This document shows, piece after piece, positions 1 to 8,254 of a stretch of DNA of 64,000 nt. The stretch lies in the NCBI RefSeq assembly GCF_003285015.1, contig NZ_QMFB01000004.1, positions 186,001 through 250,000 of the forward strand, read 5' to 3'. Origin of the DNA: Paenibacillus contaminans (GTDB taxonomy: Bacteria > Bacillota > Bacilli > Paenibacillales > NBRC-103111). Position numbers and translations under genes: made by a program. Each line of letters opens with the position of its first letter. Position 1 is the first letter of the stretch. The notes beneath the pieces were generated by a model. The model worked only from the letters and a program-made list of their open reading frames with translations, made no database searches and was not told the origin of the DNA.

Positions 1-218
1 ATGTCAACATAAGCGTTGGAGTAATAGCTTTGTCCCCAGGCCATCGAGCCGCCCGTTTCCTCATCGGATGCTGCCCGGCCAAAATTGTAGCTTTGATCAA
101 CGAAGAGAAAACGGTCAAGATCGGTGTCCTGGGCGGCGGCCCCTAATGGCAGCAGCCCCGTGCTTAATAGAGCTGCAACCAGCGTCATGCTAATAAGCTT
201 CCATTTTTTCACGATCAT
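1..218 (-). CDS. Secreted protein, N-terminal part only (runs off the window)
   Basis: Only the first ~72 residues are visible. They start at an ATG at 218 behind a good GGGAGG ribosome binding site. The N-terminus is a classical signal peptide: lysines, then a hydrophobic run (LISMTLVAALLSTGLLPLG), then an AAA-QD-like cleavage region. The mature part begins with a DRFLFVDQSYNFGRA stretch that I cannot assign to a family. It lies 72 bp downstream of the solute-binding lipoprotein gene on the same strand, so it is probably co-transcribed and works outside the cell on the same substrate. A surface glycan-degrading or glycan-binding enzyme would fit the context, but nothing visible proves it. 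Confidence 0.75.
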   Translation of the reverse strand, partial: MIVKKWKLISMTLVAALLSTGLLPLGAAAQDTDLDRFLFVDQSYNFGRAASDEETGGSMAWGQSYYSNAYVD

Positions 219-289
219 CAAAACCTCCCATTCAGATGATGGACAGGAGCGAAGGGGCCACCAGCCAGCGCGCTTCGCTCCCAAAAGCT

Positions 290-1900
290 TTAGCGAATGA
301 CGCCTGCGCTTCGTACATTTTCGGTATAGGCGTCCTCCAAATCTTTCACTTTGTACTTATTGAGCAATTCATCCAGATAACGCGGCCAATTTTTTCCCGA
401 CTTGTCTTCAAAAAGCGCTTTCGCCAGAAATTCGTCGCGCCGTTTGTCCACACCGGCCAAATCAAAGTTTGTCGGCGGAATGAGTGAAACTCCCCCAGTA
501 AACATATGAGTCGGCTGGGCTTCAAGCCATTTGAGAATGCCACGGTCGCGATCGGTATGCTTGTTGTCCATCAGCTCCAATCCGAACACTTCCGGCTGTC
601 GTACCGCTTCCGTAAAAAAAGACCAGATTCGCAAATAATCGCCGTTTTTGATAATGTCATTGGTGTATGCCTCGTAATCGGGCTGGATCGTATTACCTTC
701 GCGTGTATAGTGCTTGCCCTCCTGACCAAATTGGGTGAGCAGAAATCCTTCCTCGCTTGCCAGCCAGTCCAAAATCTCCACAGAACGACGTACCTTTTCC
801 GGGTTTTTCGCGGCAACAGACTTCGCAAACAGGAACGGACTTGACGGAGCTCCGTCAAACATGACCGGTCTATCGCCAAAAAGGGTGAACGGTCTCCAAT
901 CCGCCTTCGGATTGATTTGCTTCGACCGGTATTGAATGCCTTGCTCGTTGTTGTCCAATGCAAAATCAATGGAGTTGCCGACGACGACGCCGACCCGGCC
1001 CTGAATCGCCTTTTCGATATGCTGCGGATTCTTGTTCAAGTACCAGTCGGGATCGACAACCTGCATATCAATCGCTTTAGCAATATCATCCAGCACCTGT
1101 TCCATTTTCGGCGAATACAAGCTCAAAATAAATCGATTTCCCTCGACAAACCCAGGAAACAGCAGTCCATGGTTGATTTCCTCCGGCCAATCATAACCAA
1201 TGCTGGTTCCGCCGCCGGATGTGGTGAAGCCGTACGTGTCGTTTTTGCCGTTGCCGTCCGGATCTTTGAAGGTAAACTGGTGCAGCACCTCCATGTATTC
1301 CTTGTAATTGGTCGGCATTTTCAGGTTAAGCGCATCGAGCCAATCCTTGCGAATATAGTAAGACCGGTAAACCTTTTTCCTGTACGGCAAAGGAGCGAGA
1401 TAAAAACCGCCTTCCACCTGGTAGCGCTGCAGCACTTCTTTACTCACCCAATGCTTAAAATAGTTCGGCATCGTTTGCGGCGAGACGAAATCCGTCAAAT
1501 CGGCGATTAGTCCGTTCTGGACCAATTGAACCCCGCCGTCGGGATTGGCGTCCCGCCACATATCGGGCGGCGTGGAGGCAAGCAGCGCGTTTATCTTCGT
1601 ATTGTAGTCGCTGCCGGCCGCCATGTACTCCACATGTAAATCCACGTTGAACTTCTCCTCGATCGTTTTTCGAACGAAGTCTTTGTCCGCACTTGGCAGC
1701 ACGCTGTTGGGCGGTGCCGTAATGAACCAGTTAAGGCTGATCTTCTTACTTGCTTCGGCCTTGGTGCCGGTCGTGCCGTTTGTTTCGCCCGTACCAGGGG
1801 TTTCGCTCTGCGGCGACCCTTTGCTGGTGCAGGCGCTCAGCGCTAACGTTGCCGCCATCGTCAGCGCGATCCCGCTTTTGCCAATTCGTAACGCTTTCAT
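290..1900 (-). CDS. Extracellular solute-binding lipoprotein (LplA/YtcQ type)
   Basis: 536 residues with a lipoprotein signal peptide; the lipobox LSAC places the modified cysteine at about residue 24. The mature protein has features of the large family-1 sugar-binding proteins of Paenibacillus: an YIRKDWLDALNLKMPTN block and a DPDGNGKNDTYGF calcium-loop-like motif near the middle. It is closely similar to the binding protein at 21532-23166, so the two are paralogues. No permease genes are visible next to it; they would lie beyond the left edge or elsewhere. The AraC-type regulator immediately upstream on the same strand probably controls it. Substrate unknown, likely an oligosaccharide. Confidence 0.9.
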   Translation of the reverse strand: MKALRIGKSGIALTMAATLALSACTSKGSPQSETPGTGETNGTTGTKAEASKKISLNWFITAPPNSVLPSADKDFVRKTIEEKFNVDLHVEYMAAGSDYNTKINALLASTPPDMWRDANPDGGVQLVQNGLIADLTDFVSPQTMPNYFKHWVSKEVLQRYQVEGGFYLAPLPYRKKVYRSYYIRKDWLDALNLKMPTNYKEYMEVLHQFTFKDPDGNGKNDTYGFTTSGGGTSIGYDWPEEINHGLLFPGFVEGNRFILSLYSPKMEQVLDDIAKAIDMQVVDPDWYLNKNPQHIEKAIQGRVGVVVGNSIDFALDNNEQGIQYRSKQINPKADWRPFTLFGDRPVMFDGAPSSPFLFAKSVAAKNPEKVRRSVEILDWLASEEGFLLTQFGQEGKHYTREGNTIQPDYEAYTNDIIKNGDYLRIWSFFTEAVRQPEVFGLELMDNKHTDRDRGILKWLEAQPTHMFTGGVSLIPPTNFDLAGVDKRRDEFLAKALFEDKSGKNWPRYLDELLNKYKVKDLEDAYTENVRSAGVIR

Positions 1901-2034
1901 GTTTATCCCCCATTGATTTCAGATTCCGGTTGTCAAAACCGGTATCGCCATCGTGACATGGCCGCGAAAACCGTTCAATTGTCACTTCGTCTTTCCGCAA
2001 GGCGACAAACGGATAAGCAGGACGACATAAAGAT

Positions 2035-2067
2035 AACAGCCCTCTTTCTCAAGAGAAAGGGGCTGTT
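2035..2067 (-). terminator. Hairpin after the AraC regulator
   Basis: A near-perfect inverted repeat (AACAGCC...GGCTGTT arms of about 14 bp around a 4-base loop) starts 11 bases past the regulator stop codon. The following minus-strand bases are only moderately T-rich, so it may be a weak terminator or an mRNA-processing hairpin between the regulator and the binding-protein gene. Confidence 0.55.
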
Positions 2068-2077
2068 GGGCAACGCT

Positions 2078-4372
2078 TCACTCCTCCGAAGCGATATACC
2101 GGTTGCGAAACGCTCCCGGCGTCGTGCCGGTCGACTGCTTGAATATGCGGGTAAAATTGGTGACCGATGTGTAGCGCAAACGTTCGGCAATGACACGGAT
2201 GGGCAGCTCCGAAGAAGACAGCCATTCCTTCGCCCTGGTCATGCGAAGCTGGATGAGAAACTCGCTGAAGGACAGCCCCGTTTCCTCCTTGAACCATTTA
2301 CTCAAAGTCGCCCGGGATACCCCCATTTGCTCGGCTAGCGACTGCAGGGATATATCCTCCTCCAACTGCTGCTGGAGCGCGGAGACGGCATGCTGAACGA
2401 GCTTTTTGCGGCGTGGAACGTGAAGCTCCTCAAGCTGATGCTGAATGCCGGTCAGTACCGTATCCCGCATCCACTGATGCAGTAGGGCCAGACTGTGCAT
2501 ACCGGACAGCTGACCGAGAGCCTCTTCACCGATAATGCCGGACAACTCGATATCCGATGCAGCCAGCAGTCGCTCCAGTTCGCCGAGCAGATGGGTGAAC
2601 AGAGCCAAAATCGTCGCCGAGCTGTGGATCGACTGACCGGCTTCTCGCACCAGCTCATCCAGACTTTCATACGCTTCCTCAAAACGCCCTTGGGCAACTG
2701 CGGCCGTGATCGCCTGCTCATGTACAATCAGACGACCGAGCGGAGCGTGCAAGGTGCTTTCGATGCTTTCCCGGGTAATGAGCGATTGCGGCCCTTTGGC
2801 CAGCCGATACGACATGAGCGATTGCGCTTCCTCATAGGAAAGCTGAACATGCTCGAGCCCTTTTCGCGGCCCGGCGATTGCAACCGACAGCGAGAACGGG
2901 AACTCCCGGTCTATTTGTTGGCAAAGCTGCTCGCCAAGCTGTTTGATTTTCGCAAAGGACACTTCCTCAGGCTCGTCGGCAGCCAATACAAAAACAACCT
3001 GTCCGGGCTTCGGCGAGATGCCGAGAATCGGATAGTGCATCGCTCCGAGCTCCTCGATCCGCTTGCGCAGGGCATACACGATGAGGGAGCGGTCGGTTTC
3101 GCCATACATTTGCTTCAATTCGTGCCACTGATCGATTTCGGCGATGCAGACATAGATTAGTTCGCCTCGCAGCGGAGCGAGCTCCGCCTGCCGCACCTGA
3201 TCGGGAATGTCCGGATCGGTCATCTTGCCGTGTAACAGCTGAAGCAGTACATGCTCCTTCACAAGCGGCATTTGCTCATTCAGCCGCACCATCAGTCGCT
3301 CATTGTTGTCGTGCAGCTGCTGAATGGTGAAGTCGAGACTGTCGATAATGTCGGGAGCCCGCTTGACGAAGAGGCCGGCATGTCCTTCCGAACGCGGTGA
3401 AAACTTATTCACCAGACGCTGCAGAGGGGAATACAGCCGATTCGACCCTACGATGGCGGCGCCGGCCCATATAATCGCCAGCCCTCCGGCAAGCAGCCAG
3501 GCGATGCGCTGCATATTGTGCGATTGCCGGGACAGTTCCTGGGTAGAGGCGATCGCCACATACTTCCACCCGTTGGCCGATGATTGCGTAGCTGTCATAA
3601 TAAACGATTCCCCGTTCAGCTCGATCTGATCGGGCAATTCGCGGCTGGCCGTGACGAGGCCGACAATCTGGGCGGTCGGATCGGCCGCGCCGCCGCTGCT
3701 CCACGTCTGGCCGCTCACGACTGGACGATTGCGATCGTCCAGCACGAGCAGGATGCGCTGAAGCGGCGGAGCCATTCGCTCAATCATTTTGACCAGCAGA
3801 GCCGATTTCAGATGAACGACCAGAACCCCTTTCGGCGCAGACGAGTTCAAAGGTACCGGACGGACGATCAGCAGATCATTCTGATTCGCAAACGTTTGCG
3901 GCGGAAGCCGGTAGGAGGTAATCGTGCCGTTCCATACCAGCCGGTTGATTTCGCTGAACGGATAATAGATTTCCCGCACGAGCCCGGTCGTTTGCGAATA
4001 TACCGTATTCTGGGTTGGGAAAATAAGCGATATGTCGATAGGCAGATCAGAATTACCGACAAGATTGCGCAAAGTATCCATCAGCTCAAGGGAAATGTCG
4101 AGCGTCTTCATCGAAACCCCGCGCTCCGCAGCCTCCAGCACGATCGGACTTGTCGCCAGCGAGATCGAAATTTCATCGATACGGGACAAGTAATTGTTCA
4201 GTTGAGACTCAAAATTCTTCAGAATGCTTTGCTGATGCAAGTCGACTTCACGCTGCAGCGATTTGGAAAATATATAAGAGGAAATAAAACCGAGCAAAAT
4301 GACGGGAACAGCGCTCACCATCATCGTAAAAGCGATCAGTTTGCTCTTGAACGAAAACCGCTTGCCTGACAC
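2078..4372 (-). CDS. Membrane-anchored AraC-family regulator with extracellular sensor domain
   Basis: About 764 residues. A transmembrane helix near residues 12-32 (LIAFTMMVSAVPVILLGF) and another near 290-312 enclose a ~250-residue Cache-like extracellular sensor. A cytoplasmic linker follows, then a C-terminal double HTH AraC domain (LQSLAEQMGVSRATLSKWFKEETG and RYTSVTNFTRIFKQSTGTTP). This one-component design is common in Paenibacillus, where such proteins sense extracellular sugars and activate the neighbouring Lpl transporter genes. Two GTG starts are possible, at 4381 and 4372; the second sits 8 bases after AAGGGG and is preferred. A consensus cre site lies just upstream, implying carbon catabolite control. 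Confidence 0.9.
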   Translation of the reverse strand: MSGKRFSFKSKLIAFTMMVSAVPVILLGFISSYIFSKSLQREVDLHQQSILKNFESQLNNYLSRIDEISISLATSPIVLEAAERGVSMKTLDISLELMDTLRNLVGNSDLPIDISLIFPTQNTVYSQTTGLVREIYYPFSEINRLVWNGTITSYRLPPQTFANQNDLLIVRPVPLNSSAPKGVLVVHLKSALLVKMIERMAPPLQRILLVLDDRNRPVVSGQTWSSGGAADPTAQIVGLVTASRELPDQIELNGESFIMTATQSSANGWKYVAIASTQELSRQSHNMQRIAWLLAGGLAIIWAGAAIVGSNRLYSPLQRLVNKFSPRSEGHAGLFVKRAPDIIDSLDFTIQQLHDNNERLMVRLNEQMPLVKEHVLLQLLHGKMTDPDIPDQVRQAELAPLRGELIYVCIAEIDQWHELKQMYGETDRSLIVYALRKRIEELGAMHYPILGISPKPGQVVFVLAADEPEEVSFAKIKQLGEQLCQQIDREFPFSLSVAIAGPRKGLEHVQLSYEEAQSLMSYRLAKGPQSLITRESIESTLHAPLGRLIVHEQAITAAVAQGRFEEAYESLDELVREAGQSIHSSATILALFTHLLGELERLLAASDIELSGIIGEEALGQLSGMHSLALLHQWMRDTVLTGIQHQLEELHVPRRKKLVQHAVSALQQQLEEDISLQSLAEQMGVSRATLSKWFKEETGLSFSEFLIQLRMTRAKEWLSSSELPIRVIAERLRYTSVTNFTRIFKQSTGTTPGAFRNRYIASEE

Positions 4373-4398
4373 GCTGTTCACCCCTTTTTTTTCATATT

Positions 4399-4412
4399 TG
4401 AAAGCGATTTCA
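4399..4412. promoter_or_regulatory. cre site (CcpA box)
   Basis: TGAAAGCGATTTCA matches the Bacillus cre consensus TGWAANCGNTNWCA at every defined position. It lies 26-40 bases upstream of the preferred GTG start of the AraC regulator, where CcpA binding would block promoter escape or early elongation. A match this complete is unlikely by chance at this spot, but binding is not proven. Confidence 0.75.
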
Positions 4413-4614
4413 CAAACGAACAGAAGGACAAAAACTTACACTGTCGTCCCTTCTTCCCCGAGCTGGTCCGAGGTCCCCCTTGCTCCCATCATAACTTGCA
4501 AACAGGTTCGCTGGCAAGGGAGGGAAAATCGTTGGATCATTTTGCGATCCTCACCACAATTCACGAATCAAGCAGAATGACCCAAAGCGTGAATATGGTT
4601 TTACGATATCACAT
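4413..4614. other. Intergenic region, upstream of the AraC regulator
   Basis: No gene recognised. The right end (around 4576-4600) carries an AAAGCGTGAATATGGTTTTA stretch that reappears in variant form at about 7727-7745. This suggests a second low-copy repeat family in the accessory patch. Confidence 0.4.
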
Positions 4615-4908
4615 TTAATAATACTCTTTAAAAAGAAATAACTCAGGCATTGTTTGGTTGAATATCACATTACTTTCACCTTCATAGACCCACATCTTGT
4701 CATTAAAAACTTCTGCAATAAACCAAATGTACTTTTCTTGATTAAAGTATTCAAAATGTTTATATGTTGGATTTACAAATCCTACAGAGTATGTAGGCTC
4801 CTTAAGTCTATTCCATCCACAATGTAATCTTTTTTGTGTGTAGTAAGTTTTTATTAAGAAACTTTCTTCAATATTATCCAGAATACTCCGCCATTGATCT
4901 TTCCTTAC
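4615..4908 (-). pseudogene. N-terminally truncated gene remnant, family unknown
   Basis: A 97-residue open frame closed by TAA at 4615 and by a stop just upstream of 4908. It has no ATG, GTG or TTG start near its 5' end. The translation is protein-like and rich in aromatic residues (WRSILDNIEESFLIKTYYT near the start, EYFNQEKYIWFIAEVF in the middle, MPELFLFKEYY at the end). I read it as the C-terminal piece of a lost gene. AT-rich codon use differs from the GC-richer core genes and matches the neighbouring orphan genes. Family not recognised. Confidence 0.45.
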
Positions 4909-4925
4909 TTAAATTATAGTCTCCA

Positions 4926-4965
4926 TGCAAGCTCCTCAACTATCGTGTCCCGTTAGCTTAATGGT
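4926..4965. repeat. Dispersed hairpin repeat, partial copy A
   Basis: Contains the GCAAGCTCCTC hairpin arm followed by the box ACTATCGTGTCCCGTTAGC. Only the right half of the element is present. It lies 25 bp beyond the stop codon of the remnant at 4990-5155. Confidence 0.6.
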
Positions 4966-4989
4966 TTATCACCCCGAATAACTTCTAAA

Positions 4990-5155
4990 TTAAGCGGAGA
5001 AATCATCAATATTCTCTACCACTTTAATTTTTCCGTTAATCAAGAGCTCGGGAAGTTCATTCTTTACATTAAGGGAAAAGCATCTTCTCAAAAAAGAAGT
5101 TGTATAAGGTGTTTTTCTGGTCTATATCAAAATTAATCACCAGTTCAAGAAACAT
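4990..5155 (-). pseudogene. Small gene with one frameshift, family unknown
   Basis: An ATG at 5155 follows a fair ribosome binding site (AGGAAGTGA) and opens 28 codons (MFLELVINFDIDQKNTLYNF...) that hit TAA at 5069-5071. In the +1 frame the translation continues without a break (NVKNELPELLINGKIKVV...) to TAA at 4990. Together they would give a ~55-residue acidic protein. The simplest reading is a recent single-base mutation. A +1 recoding event at CCT-TAA is possible but less likely. Family unknown. Confidence 0.4.
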
Positions 5156-5192
5156 TCACTTCCTAGTAACAATGTGGTAGACATACAAGAGG

Positions 5193-5313
5193 CTATGCAT
5201 CACGCGTCTCCGTCACTCCAATAGCTTCCCGCAGGAAATAACGCAGCGTCTTCCTAAATTGAGCACAATCCGGCATCTCACTTCGCCGTGCACTGGCGGC
5301 CGGGATCAATCAA
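5193..5313 (-). pseudogene. C-terminal gene fragment
   Basis: Forty open codons without a convincing start, ending at TAG 5193. The translation is protein-like (RSEMPDCAQFRKTLRYF, then LREAIGVTETRDA). Probably the tail of a decayed gene. Between 5314 and 5520 I see no further gene, only an imperfect GTCGGG/CCCGAC inverted repeat near 5380. Confidence 0.3.
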
Positions 5314-5520
5314 CTAGCCTTTGAGACGGAATGGATATCTCCAGTCCTATTCCTTAAAGGCGATCTGTCGGGAATGGGATAATGTTCTTGTCACCCGACA
5401 ACAAGGACGAGGCTGCCGCGTAAATGATTGACGGTCTTGTCGTGCTGTACAAAGGAGTAGTTCGACCGCGACAAGAACTTTAGGGAATGTGACAATGAAG
5501 GTGGAGAACAATTATTACTA

Positions 5521-5600
5521 AACTATCCTGCTTGTTGAACAGGCTGCCGAATGTCCGGCAGCCTATTCTCATTACGCTAGCGTTCCCGTTAGTGCTAAGG
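5521..5600. repeat. Dispersed hairpin repeat, copy B
   Basis: A left box AACTATCCTGCTTGTTGAAC is followed by a perfect 9-bp stem (AGGCTGCCG/CGGCAGCCT, 6-base loop) at 5541-5564 and a degenerate right box GCGTTCCCGTTAG. It lies about 24-100 bp beyond the stop of the DUF2691-like gene. Confidence 0.65.
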
Positions 5601-5623
5601 AAACCGTGTGACAGTCTTAAAGT

Positions 5624-6088
5624 TTACCTTACTTTTAATTTTTTACTAAAGTTATTATCATCGGTTATATAAGTCAATGAGTCGACGTTAAGCGATGAAG
5701 CATTAGCGTACAATTCATTCAAGGTTTCGACATCCTTACAGTAAAGTGATGTGTAGACAGAGTCCACAATCAGCAATATTAGTTCGCAATCACTTATAAG
5801 AAAGTCTTCGTATGAATCGATTTCTAATAAATTGGACTCTAGGGGAAAAGCTTTTAGGTCAGCAAAGATTATATATTGAGGCTCTGTGGTGTCAATGAAC
5901 TGAAGTAATTCCTTTCCTTTGAGTATATCTACGTCATCAGGAAATAACGACACTAAATCGTTATCTTGAAGTTTATATTCTTCTCCTGCTCCAATTATCC
6001 AGTTGTATTCCTTACAATCAATCGGCTTCAGGATATTAGGTAGCCACTTACCGTACTCATTCGGGATCTCGAAACTAATACCTCGCAT
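5624..6088 (-). CDS. DUF2691-like small cytoplasmic protein
   Basis: 154 residues with a clear AGGGGGT ribosome binding site upstream of the ATG. The N-terminus (MRGISFEIPNEYGKWLPNIL..DCKEYNWIIGAGEEY) looks like the DUF2691 family of Bacillus and Paenibacillus, whose function is unknown. The protein is acidic, without a signal peptide or membrane segment. It is monocistronic, followed after 24 bp by repeat copy B. The family call rests on memory of the N-terminal pattern and is moderate; existence of the gene is well supported. Confidence 0.7.
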   Translation of the reverse strand: MRGISFEIPNEYGKWLPNILKPIDCKEYNWIIGAGEEYKLQDNDLVSLFPDDVDILKGKELLQFIDTTEPQYIIFADLKAFPLESNLLEIDSYEDFLISDCELILLIVDSVYTSLYCKDVETLNELYANASSLNVDSLTYITDDNNFSKKLKVR

Positions 6089-6401
6089 ACTTTGTACCCC
6101 CTTTTAACCCATTAGATCATCCTGATAGTTTAGTGAAGCGATTGCCTATAATTTAAGACATTATGAAGAACTCCTCGATTGGAGTCCTTTTGTTTTTCCT
6201 AACGAATTCTCCATCTGCAAAATTTCCATTATTTCGATTAATCAGCGTTTACACTAATTCAAAAAGCTATCGTCATCTCCCCAATCAAAAAGAAGCCTTC
6301 ACCATATTATAGGTATAGACCGACGGAAGGGATGGCTAATTGCGGAAAATAAACGCACAGACTATTGCCATCGAACGGAAACAAAACTAAGGAAGGTTTA
6401 A
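6089..6401. other. Intergenic region with leader of the YjcZ genes
   Basis: No gene seen. A short hairpin with a T-rich tail (ACTCC tcgatt GGAGT, near 6170-6197) could terminate plus-strand transcription. A CATATTATA motif at 6303-6311 fits the sigma-K -10 pattern CATANNNTA and would suit expression of the downstream YjcZ peptides in the mother cell; the -35 element is not clear. Confidence 0.3.
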
Positions 6402-6515
6402 ATGTCCGGTTTTAATGGAGCTTTCACATCAACTGGCACGATTCTTGTTTTGTTCATTTTGTTGGTGATCATCGCTTGTACGTGCGGTTTCTTCGGCGGT
6501 GGATTCGGATACTAA
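6402..6515 (+). CDS. YjcZ-family small sporulation-associated membrane peptide
   Basis: A 37-residue protein starting MSGFNGAFTSTGTILVLFIL, with one transmembrane helix and a glycine-rich tail ending GGGFGY. This is the hallmark of the YjcZ family of spore-former peptides. The ribosome binding site GGAAGG lies at 6391-6396. A second copy follows 34 bp downstream and the remains of a third after that. Family members are usually made late in sporulation; a possible sigma-K -10 motif is at 6303-6311. Molecular role unknown. Confidence 0.85.
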   Translation: MSGFNGAFTSTGTILVLFILLVIIACTCGFFGGGFGY

Positions 6516-6549
6516 TTCTGTTGTGATTTAGAAAGGAGAGAAATAATAA

Positions 6550-6669
6550 ATGAGTGAAGTTGCTGAAGTTCGCGGAATCGGAAGAGGATTTACTTCTACT
6601 GGTACTATCCTGGTTCTTTTCATTCTGTTGGTCATCGTGGCCTGTGCTTGTATGGGCTTTGGCTATTAA
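6550..6669 (+). CDS. YjcZ-family small membrane peptide, second copy
   Basis: A 39-residue peptide starting MSEVAEVRGIGRGFTSTGTI and ending CACMGFGY. The helix TGTILVLFILLVIVACAC is almost the same as in the upstream peptide, so this is a tandem duplication. A strong AAAGGAGAG ribosome binding site precedes the ATG. The pair is probably one transcription unit. Confidence 0.85.
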   Translation: MSEVAEVRGIGRGFTSTGTILVLFILLVIVACACMGFGY

Positions 6670-6672
6670 TAC

Positions 6673-6736
6673 TTTTGTTATAGGGATTTTAGTCCTTTTT
6701 GTCCTGTTGGTCTTTGTCGCATGTGCTTTGATGTAG
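6673..6736 (+). pseudogene. Decayed third YjcZ copy
   Basis: Directly after the second YjcZ stop codon, a frame without a start reads TFVIGILVLFVLLVFVACAL-M-stop. This matches the transmembrane core of its neighbours (TGTILVLFILLVIVACACM). It is best explained as the remains of a third tandem copy that lost its 5' end. Confidence 0.6.
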
Positions 6737-6927
6737 AATACTAATCAGTATCCACTAGGAGGGAGCCCCCATTGCTTCCCTTCTACATACTGTCAGCCCC
6801 ACCAGCCGAAGCCAGTGGGAGACTCGATATTTTATACTTCGACACCTTATTGTCGAGCAAACATAATCGCTGCCGATATTCGGCGTCTTCTTCAAATGTA
6901 AATTATAGTAGAAAGTGATGAAAAAGA

Positions 6928-6976
6928 GGAGATGCATCGCTGCAAGCTCCTCAACTATCGTACCCGTTAGCGTAAT
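6928..6976. repeat. Dispersed hairpin repeat, copy C
   Basis: Stem GAGGAG...CTCCTC with an inner GCA/TGC pair around TCGC, followed by the right box ACTATCGTACCCGTTAGC. It ends 11 bp from the stop codon of the next minus-strand gene. Confidence 0.65.
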
Positions 6977-6987
6977 GAGGGTGAGTT

Positions 6988-7539
6988 CTAATCATTCCAA
7001 AAACCAACATCACCAGTTTCATACAATATTTTTCCTTCTTTGTTCGTTGCCCGAATAGTAATAGGCATCTTCAATTCGTTTTCGACCAAGGAGTACCATA
7101 TCGAATATTCGCCATTTTTAATAATATGAGCTGTCTTGTCACCCTCACTTATCAAAAGAATCTGAGTTATTTCTGGATCTTTAACAACTCCATAAAGCAT
7201 ATGAATATTTGATTTTTGATTTTCCGATCCATGCCAGCTTAAGTCTTGATCTGTAAACATTGGACTTTTATTTATATAATCACTCAGTTCATATCCACGA
7301 AATTTTTTCTGTAATAATACAACGCATAACTCTGACTTATTAGTTTTATAAAATGCTATCGTCTGATCTCTATCTGCATGTATATGTATTAATTCACTGT
7401 AACCCAAATCTGATTCTGAAATTACATTTCCAATTTGATCATACAGAGGTTTATTTTGTTGCATTAGCCATATCAAAAGAATGAAAGAAACAGAAATAAA
7501 AACAACGACGAGCGGAATTAGAAATTTATTAATTTTCAT
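6988..7539 (-). CDS. Membrane-anchored protein of unknown function
   Basis: 183 residues preceded by an excellent TTAGGAGAGG ribosome binding site. One N-terminal transmembrane helix (LIPLVVVFISVSFILLIWLM, about residues 7-27) would anchor a ~155-residue extracytoplasmic domain. No cysteine pairs, repeats or catalytic motifs recognised. The base composition is markedly AT-rich. Repeat copy C lies immediately after its stop codon, the same arrangement as at 9510 and 10059. Function unknown; small sensory or lipoprotein-like accessory proteins look similar. Confidence 0.75.
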   Translation of the reverse strand: MKINKFLIPLVVVFISVSFILLIWLMQQNKPLYDQIGNVISESDLGYSELIHIHADRDQTIAFYKTNKSELCVVLLQKKFRGYELSDYINKSPMFTDQDLSWHGSENQKSNIHMLYGVVKDPEITQILLISEGDKTAHIIKNGEYSIWYSLVENELKMPITIRATNKEGKILYETGDVGFWND

Positions 7540-7996
7540 TTTCCTCTCCTAACAAAGATTGGTACTAAATTTATATTCGCTGAACGACATCATACCCCTT
7601 TTTTCTTTAATCGGATTATTCCACTAATCTGCCCGTTACTTCAATAAAGAGAGAAGGAGCCGCCTCATGGCAAGCTCCTCCGCAATCGTGTCCCGTTAGC
7701 TTAACAGGACCGAAGGCCGAATAGCCCGAAGCGTGAATGCGGTGTTAGCCGATGCTTCCTCTTCTTCGAGTTACCCACCGAATATGTCTTGATCTTCTTA
7801 TGCCCTTATCCGATCTTATGAGATGGTTTAGTTTTACTGATCCGAATGGTAGTCAACTACATGCGATTGCTTATTAAAAACAGCGCCGGTTCATATCGAC
7901 AGCCCCATTCTGGTTGATTATTATCGTACCCGTAGCTTAATCAATCTTCGCGATTCCCCGCGCTATCTGTAACGACAAGTTTTTGAAATAAAACAA
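7540..7996. repeat. Dispersed hairpin repeat, copy D, and divergent pieces
   Basis: No gene is visible in this stretch. At 7623-7700 there is a complete element: left box ATCTGCCCGTTACTTCAATAA, a stem built from GGAGC...GCTCC around GGCAAG, and right box ATCGTGTCCCGTTAGC. A variant of the GCGTGAATGCGGTGTTA repeat follows at about 7727-7745. A further right box (ATTATCGTACCCGTAGC, one base short) is at 7917-7935. A CGCGCTATCTGTAACGACAA segment at about 7959-7978 resembles the palindromic element at 29613-29660. Confidence 0.6.
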
Positions 7997-8138
7997 GGGG
8001 CTGTCCTCAATACGCCCCACTTAACGTGTGAAATTCGCAAACAAAAGGCTTCCAGCTCCACTTTAACAGTGGTTTTGAAAGCTTTTTGTTTACATTTTGG
8101 GACCGGCTCATTCCGCTTTACCCTTTTGGGACAACCCC
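7997..8138. mobile_element. 142-bp MITE-like element with imperfect terminal repeats
   Basis: The ends read GGGGCTGTCC (7997-8006) and, on the other strand, GGGGTTGTCC (8129-8138), 9 of 10 bases alike. GGGGCTGTCC ends are typical of several Bacillota insertion sequences. Inside lies a long imperfect hairpin (8039-8091) whose apex is CCACT-TTAAC-AGTGG. There is no coding capacity, so this is a miniature or a deletion remnant of an insertion sequence. Target-site duplications were not identified. Confidence 0.45.
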
Positions 8139-8254
8139 AGGGCTAAAACCCACTGTTTTCAGCTTGACCGATCGCTTCGAGACCGATAACGATACTTTCT
8201 CCGTATAAAGACTATTTTCATGGCTTAAGAACGTAGGAATTGCGACGAGATTTT

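Noticed and set aside
6554..6736. A 60-codon plus-strand frame overlapping the second YjcZ gene
   Set aside because: Its first half is the YjcZ gene read out of frame; only its tail is meaningful, as the remnant of a third copy.
6755..6937. A 60-codon minus-strand frame before repeat copy C
   Set aside because: No ribosome binding site, no protein-like character, and it runs into the repeat's flank.
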